This document shows positions 58,351 through 64,000 of a DNA stretch of 64,000 nucleotides, piece by piece. Source of the DNA: Apostichopus japonicus (Eukaryota; Echinodermata; Holothuroidea; Aspidochirotida; Stichopodidae). The translations under genes were made by a program, and so were the position numbers. The DNA lies in assembly GCF_037975245.1 (NCBI RefSeq), contig NC_092575.1:25035841-25099840 (forward strand), read 5' to 3'. Within the stretch, counting starts at the first letter, position 1. Every line of letters begins with the position of its first letter. The notes under the pieces are model-generated. The model was not told where the DNA came from. It saw only the letters and a program-made list of their open reading frames with translations, and searched no databases.

Positions 58351-59204
58351 AACATTTGGGTCATATTATTTCTCTATTTTCGTCGAAGGTTAATATGCTA
58401 TGGTTGAGGATACATAATCTAAATATGATAACAATATTGTTTATGTGTGTGTGTGATTTATTGTTTTATTAATTAGATATGCAAATGTTGGCATTTTGAT
58501 GCAACTGATTGGCATTTCAAAACTGTCGAATTAAGGATAAGGAATCTTGACGAATTTACTTCCCTTGCATTTATGCATCTTAAAGATATTTCCTTCTCGT
58601 AAAAGAAGATGTTTAGGTCTATTTAGCCTCTCAAATGTTATACGTTTTAAAGCTTGAAAAAGCCTGTTTTTTAAATGAGGTGTTTACAAATTTTGATTAC
58701 GAAATGTCGAATTCTTCGTTTGGGTCAATTATTTCTAACTGTGCCCGATTGGTTACTAGTTTCGATTATTAACTGGCGAATAATGTATACGTGTAAACCG
58801 AATACCGTGAACTATGCCAAAAACCGTAACAACAATCCCCTTTTCTTATTCATAATAATGACACTTTTTTATACAAATCTACGCTTATTTCCCCCTTTTT
58901 CGTGAAATATGGTTCCTTCAATTTATCTACTAACTGGAGATTTGGTAAAATGAATAACGTTCTTAGCTTTTAAAGAAATAAATATTTAAATGGTCGAAAT
59001 TCATGAGCCTTACCTTTCTTGCCTTTTTAAAAGTTTTGTCATTAATATAGCTTAGTCAATTTAACCGGTAAGATATAGTTTGCCAGCAAATTGAAAACCA
59101 ATTTTGTCATCTAGACTCCAATGCAATATCGTATAGTATGCATCGTAATCAAGTTCAAAGGAATACGTAAATTTACACTGAAAAAGCTTTGGACAGTGTT
59201 TACA

Positions 59205-59666
59205 GGTGGCAAAATCCTATTAGTCTATATCGGTCCGCCCGGTTGTTATCCTATCTCAATAAAAGTGCCAAAAGCAGCAGGAGAACATCTTTTTTTGACC
59301 TGTTATCAATCATGATCTGTTTCTTTGTGCCTTTCATATTGAAGAGCATGAATGGAAGTACATGTGGTGCACAATTATGTCAATAGAGGCAAATCTAGAC
59401 CCCTTTAGGCCTCCCAAGAGCAGCGTACGAAACTTGTTTACTATACCGAGTAAATAGGTTTGTTTACAAGTGACGAAAACTATAGGCTCTCATAGCAAAA
59501 ACATCTGCATGGTCATGTTACGGAAAATTGATGGTGCCATGAAAGGCCAAGCGGGTGGGTATAGCGTTTAGCTATACGGTGAGAACTTCTGTCTGGACTA
59601 AGAGACCACATTACATTTTTGATTTAGTGTGTAAGTCAATGGGGCTTTTAATGGGCATAGCAGCAA
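59205..59666 (+). repeat. Large inverted repeat, left arm (462 bp)
   Basis: Reverse complement of 61078-61531 along nearly its whole length. Matching landmarks include ATTTGGTCATT/GTCAATAGAGGCAAAT, CTAGACCCCT and GTAAGTCAATGG. This arm lacks the 38-bp insertion present in the other arm, so it serves as the empty site. Confidence 0.75.
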
Positions 59667-59798
59667 ATACAATGTTTGCTAATCGGAAGAAGCGTCAAAT
59701 GATACCCTTGCAACTTAAAGTCAGGGTAATTTGTAAATGATAAAAAGATTTGTAAAAGATGTAAATAATACGCAGTGATATCATCAACAGTATTCGAA

Positions 59799-59831
59799 GG
59801 GAGCTGATACCGGCTACCGGTATCAGCTCTT
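59799..59831. repeat. Palindrome with 13-bp perfect arms, GGGAGCTG type
   Basis: GAGCTGATACCGG (59801-59813), loop CTA, exact reverse complement 59817-59829. It starts GGGAGCTGAT like the copy at 27198. It lies 130 bp outside the left inverted-repeat arm. Confidence 0.65.
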
Positions 59832-60785
59832 TTATCCAAGTTAGGTTACAAGATCATTTATAGCATATAACCATATAGCCATTTCCCGCATTTTAATTAT
59901 GGACTTATGGATGTACAGACCGCGACATATGTAATAAGAGTCTAAGCCAGTTTCTCACCTAACACCATGATGATTGACATCCTCAGAGTGCTATTTTTCT
60001 GGTTTAACAAAGTTTATTCAGAGTAGAATCCGTCACATTTTACTGAGTGTTTGGGAGATGAGTCACAGGTAGCTGACACATATAACGTCATATTGCTAGC
60101 TTACCCAACAGCAAATAACAAAGAAGAATATAAATAAATATAGACTTAAAATAGGGCGAGATTTACAAAGGTATAATTCGATTATCGTGAGCGAAAACAA
60201 TTTTTAACATTTTTGGTTTGACGGTCATCAGTATTGTCTTCATATATGCTAGAAAGCTAAATAATGGTAATTAATGCTCCGATTTCAACATGTTATTTAT
60301 CGCAGTGCGCCAAAGCATTTTCACTCTCTGATAAAACGGCCAGGCTAAAGTTAATGTGTCGTATTGTTTTGAAAAAGGTTTGGGCGTTCAGTAATAAAGG
60401 TTAGGCCTACTAATTGCATGCCTTGTATAAAAAAGTCTTCTAGAAAGTTAAACAAGACACAGGAAGATTTTTGTTTATTTTTATGATTATGTAAAACGGG
60501 ATTAAACTGATAGTGCAGGTGAACATTCCTACGCACAGTTTTCGGGATAACATCATCATGTAAAGTTGAAAGGTTTCATACCAACAGCGATCTTGAAGCA
60601 AATATGTGTGATCTCATTAAAGCACTCTGACAAATTTGTTTTAACATTTCCTTCAAAATTAACTTCATATCCCCTTTAGGTAAAGTTTGAACTCTGACCG
60701 ATCTAAGGTCAGAACAATGACATGAAAAATAGAGGAAAAATAAAACATTTTGATGTCAGGGTAGTCACAATTATTTAACGTACAC

Positions 60786-60948
60786 TTGCCAGTGTTTGCT
60801 TCAAGTTGACTCATGGTACAATCAATGACAGTTCGATAATCAATATCTTGATATAACTCTTTGTTCGAAGTGCTGGTAAGCTTCACCAGGATGGTTATAT
60901 AGAATGTTCCTCTTCCATTAGCTAAACATAATTTCCCCCTGAATGATC
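60786..60948 (-). CDS. Possible ectodomain exon (unconfirmed)
   Basis: Open minus-strand segment with acceptor TTTGTGTATAG and donor AA/GTGTAC, translating to GKLCLANGRGTFYITILVKL then a Cys-containing segment ending SQLEANTGK. Alternating strands and two cysteines look like a secreted domain, and its strand suits the pseudokinase receptor. I do not recognise the domain. Confidence 0.35.
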
Positions 60949-61077
60949 CTATACACAAACATGTTGCGACATTGAGTTTCCCCCTAAGATACTAATCAGC
61001 GTGCTATCTTTATCCATGACGTAAGCAGCTTCCATGTATACCGGTAATCAATGTACACATAGGAAACTACATAAGGT

Positions 61078-61531
61078 ACCGTAGCAAATGCCTTTTAAAA
61101 AGCTCCATTGACTTACACAATAAATCACAAAAGTACGTGGTCTCTAGGTCTAGATAGAAGTTCTCACTAGTTTTCCGTATCATGACCATATAGAGTTTTT
61201 GCAATGAAAGCCTGAAGTTTTCGTCACTTGTAAACAAACCTCTTCACTCATTATAGTAAACAATTTTCGTATGCTGCTCCTGGGAGGCCTCTAGGGGTCT
61301 AAAATTGCCTCAAATGACCAAATTTTGCACCACATGTACTTCTATGCATTCTCTTCAACCAGGGAGTTGTTATATGGAAACAACACCCTGCTTCAACATG
61401 TGAGGCAGACTGAAACCAGATCCTGATTGATAACATTTCATAAAAGATGTTCTCCTACTACTTTTTTGGCACATTTCCTGAAGGAGAACATTCGGGTAGA
61501 CTGATATAGACTCTAATAGGAGTATGCCACC
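61078..61531 (-). repeat. Large inverted repeat, right arm
   Basis: Partner of 59205-59666 in opposite orientation, 1.4 kb away. Either two copies of one dispersed element or arms of a 2.3 kb foldback element. Carries the small palindromic insertion at 61359-61391. Confidence 0.75.
61359..61396. mobile_element. 33-bp palindromic insertion with 5-6 bp target duplication
   Basis: CCAGGGAGTTG...CAACACCCTGC (61359-61391) is followed by TTCAA (61392-61396), which repeats TTCAA at 61354-61358. The paralogous arm at 59205-59666 has a single TTCAA and no hairpin, with good alignment on both sides. Confidence 0.7.
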
Positions 61532-62699
61532 TTAACTACACGTGCAATACTCGGACTGACATTAAATTTGATAAACTGAAGACATCGTCCTTAAGCCATG
61601 AGTAAGTGATGAATGAATGTAATTTGATTCTCACTCAACTTTTTTTCATATCAGAATAAATCACATAGAACAGGGGACTTTAATTTGTTATTTCAAATGA
61701 AGCTTGACCATTAATTGCATTTTTATAGGAAGTTTGAATCGAATAATACCAAGAAATGTTGATCAAAATCGATTCAAAGAACCTCTTTAATTAGTTCGGA
61801 TAAGGGTGCATCTTATTTGCAATATTCCCCATTGTTAGCCTTTCTTTAACTCATTGTCACCTCGCATCATCAAGTTTCTAATGGTCCGTTCGACTACGGA
61901 GGTCGGGATATACGCAAAGGTGATCCCCCCCCCCCCCGCAGTTTAAAGCCATGCGTGACTGTATGTTGAGAAGATGGGAGTACAGTAGGCCTACGTATTT
62001 CAAAATCATGATTCGAATCATGATTTCGATCGTAAGTTTGTCAGACATTTTCAAGTAGCAGATCATGAACACCGTTTCAAGCGTAGCTTCCCTAGGCTAT
62101 ATCACGCCATGTGGGTTAATTCCTTTATCCTTCCTTCTCCACCCCTCCCCCCCCATCTCTCTCCTAAACCACAATTATATACTGAAATGCTATAGTATTA
62201 ACCTGCTTTGTCGGCTGCAGCTTACACTGATTGATTTTCATGTCGGTTAACGCTAGTGTATAGTAGCACAGCCTGCATTAAACTATAGTGGGGAAATCCA
62301 TTGACATAGAAGATATTTATTGCTTGAACCAGACGCTGTTTCTGTCTGGTCTTTCATTAATATTCATCAAAATTGTCAAACCCAATCCCATCCCCATCCC
62401 CACCCTCCCTCACAATATCCAACCGGGAAATATCGTGACTAGGGTAAGTTTTGGTATGGTAATTCCTCTCGTTTTGATCTTTCTTGCATTCACTGACGAC
62501 AGCTCGAATGTAAGTTGATTAAGTTACATACATTCTTATATCGCATCGAGCTTTTATAACTCCTATTCAAACCAACTGACTTCTTTCGTGATACCGACGG
62601 TGAAATTAAAGTGCTCACAGAAATTTCAGTGATAGTGCTACTTCCGGAGAATCAGATGGGCTGTCAACATTGCATATGTGACTATATCTGACGCTGAAA

Positions 62700-62803
62700 A
62701 TGGCTTCTTTGCACTCTCCTGGGGTAGTCATTGATAGTGGTCCATTTGAAACTGTTCACAGATGGAAACGAATGCCTGCCTGTGATGAATTTGTGGGTGC
62801 AAG
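62700..62803 (+). CDS. LZTR1: LZTR1 first coding exon (gene continues beyond window)
   Basis: ATG at 62700-62702, 34 codons plus two bases, donor [29 protein letters not shown] is nearly identical to vertebrate LZTR1 ([22 protein letters not shown]), just before its kelch repeats. LZTR1 is a kelch-BTB-BACK adaptor that directs cullin-3 ubiquitin ligase to RAS-family GTPases, mostly at endomembranes. The part before the conserved block is about 13 residues, much shorter than the human ~45. The identification rests on a short but very specific match; downstream exons lie to the right of the window. Confidence 0.85.
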
Positions 62804-64000
62804 GTACAATTAATGCTGAAGTTGCGCTAATGTAACTTAGGCCCTGTGTTATTTACAGTGTTATTGTGTAAAGTTACTGTTACTTGTTAGTGGTGATGCC
62901 ATGGGTGGGCCTAGCCTACAGGCTATGTACAACAAATCTTGTGCCATTCAAAAATATTTCTATGAGTTTGACAAATACCATGTAGCGTTGGCCTATTCTC
63001 ATGTTTTCTGAAATTGGTATTGAAATGGCTATTGTAGGTTGTTGGTAGCACTGCATGTTGAAATAAGCCAGGCTATAGCACCTAGTAATACAGTAGTTAT
63101 TGTTAATGTTATATGGTATTATATGGCAATGTTAAGTGAACAAATGTTCTTTTAAAGGTCAAAGATAGTGATATATCATTGAATTAACACAGTTTTGTAG
63201 TTCTATACTTCAACTTGGTGTTAAATCTTGTGTCATTCAAAAGTATTTCAATGAGTTTTACAAATACCATGTAGCGTTGGCCTATTGTCCTGTTTTCTGA
63301 AGTTGGAATGAAATGACTCTTGTAGGTTGTTGGTAGCACTGCATGTTGAAATAAGCCAGGCTAAAGCACCTAGTAGGATGTGATTGTTATAAGGTATTAT
63401 GGCAATTTTAAGTGGTCAAATGTTCTTTAAAGGTCAAAGGTAGTGATATATCTTTGAATTTGCTCTTTGGTGTAGTTTTATACTTCAACTACTGTATGTG
63501 ACTATGTGATTTCACTGCTACAATACTTTCTTAAGTCAGAACAGTCAAAACAAAGACAAAATTCCCTGACTTTCACATAACCCTTTTTGCTAAAATTAAT
63601 GGTAGGCTAGGCCTATATGAATTCCAGTGACTCAGAATAAAAACTTGATATTTCCTTCTTACATCTTAAAAATTTTAGCCGGTTTCATTAAATCAGTTTG
63701 GATTCAAACTATGTTAAATATATAGCTGTTACAATCTGAAATTCAAAACATTGCAGTAACAGTATCTTTGGGTGTAGCTTCATCCATATTACACAGTATG
63801 GGAAGTTAGAGGTACGTTGTGAAGTACCACACAGTCTTACATTAGGCCATAGTTCTAAATATAGGCTGGACAATAATGCTTCTTCAGAATGACTAAAACA
63901 TCATTCATGGTAGCTTTTTGTCTAGTAGCATTATTGCCATAGGCCTAGACATAGAAAAAAAAAGTTGTTCACATTTGAACATGGCAATGTACTTTGAGTT
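62804..64000 (+). other. Start of LZTR1 intron 1
   Basis: No second exon is recognised before the window ends. The stretch holds a tandem duplication (62932-63500). Confidence 0.6.
62932..63500 (+). repeat. Tandem duplication, ~288-bp unit, two copies
   Basis: Copy 1 (about 62932-63219) and copy 2 (about 63220-63500) share TACCATGTAGCGTTGGCCTA, TTGTTGGTAGCACTGCATGT, GAAATAAGCCAGGCTA and AAAGGTCAAAG in order, with indels. No coding content. Confidence 0.85.

Larger units (their letters stand above)
56237..60785. other. Region upstream of the recognised pseudokinase exons
   Basis: The missing membrane-span exon should lie here or beyond, but none is secure. Two 40-nt segments (60105-60144 and 59959-59998, minus strand) have splice-like edges and hydrophobic translations; they are discussed as a finding. 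A pair of direct repeats (57757-57870, 58248-58350) and one arm of a large inverted repeat (59205-59666) are present. Confidence 0.4.
60949..62699. other. Intergenic region with LZTR1 promoter
   Basis: Contains the right inverted-repeat arm (61078-61531) and, at the right edge, the presumed LZTR1 promoter and 5' untranslated region. No TATA box is obvious in the 200 bases before the start codon, and there is no clear CpG island. No other exon is supported. Confidence 0.4.

Overview
The window is invertebrate animal genomic DNA: AT-rich, intron-rich, gene-sparse, full of microsatellites, palindromes and small inverted-repeat elements. The genes found are metazoan: a theta-class glutathione S-transferase, a matrix metalloproteinase, a receptor-tyrosine-kinase-like pseudokinase and the first exon of LZTR1. 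The style of genes and repeats suggests a marine deuterostome, probably an echinoderm such as a sea cucumber. That assignment is inference, because no ribosomal or mitochondrial marker is present.

Layout. 1-2176: no gene seen. 2177-3795 (+): the last three exons of a GST theta gene whose N-terminal thioredoxin-fold exons lie upstream or are not recognisable, with an unusual charged and acidic C-terminal tail. 3796-10671: intergenic; it holds tandem units headed by a U2 snRNA-like sequence (5932-6350) and a series of related motifs at 9.2-10 kb. 10672-31773 (-): a complete eight-exon matrix metalloproteinase gene of 570 codons. All phases agree, and it has signal peptide, cysteine switch, furin site, zinc catalytic centre, four hemopexin blades and a GPI-anchor-like tail. 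Its introns carry a large foldback element (12967-14212), a tRNA-like SINE head, a GC-rich island and a perfect small palindrome. 31774-47975: a 16 kb gene-free stretch dominated by mobile DNA: decayed LINE 3' ends, TTAA-flanked MITEs, a hAT-type MITE with an 8-bp target duplication and long (TA)n arrays. 47976-56236 (-): eleven exons of the receptor-tyrosine-kinase-like gene, covering the juxtamembrane region, the kinase-like domain and the tail. It lacks the beta3 lysine, the HRD aspartate and the DFG glycine. Its introns contain an (ATC)n array beside a splice acceptor, a 250-bp AAT-type array and about 32 copies of a 57-bp satellite. The ectodomain is not resolved; one possible exon is at 60786-60948. 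62700-62803 (+): first coding exon of LZTR1, running out of the window, with a 288-bp tandem duplication in its first intron.

The genes show no operon-like or pathway link. GST theta is a detoxification enzyme, the metalloproteinase remodels matrix at the cell surface, the pseudokinase is probably a signalling receptor without catalysis, and LZTR1 is an adaptor for cullin-3 ubiquitin ligase acting on RAS-family GTPases. The pseudokinase and LZTR1 genes point away from each other.

The most unusual find is a family of very small palindromes (about 20-40 bp, sharing a CAGGGAGYTG core) at five places. One copy can be compared with an empty paralogous site in the same window and looks like a 33-bp insertion with a 5-6 bp target duplication, which suggests these hairpins move.
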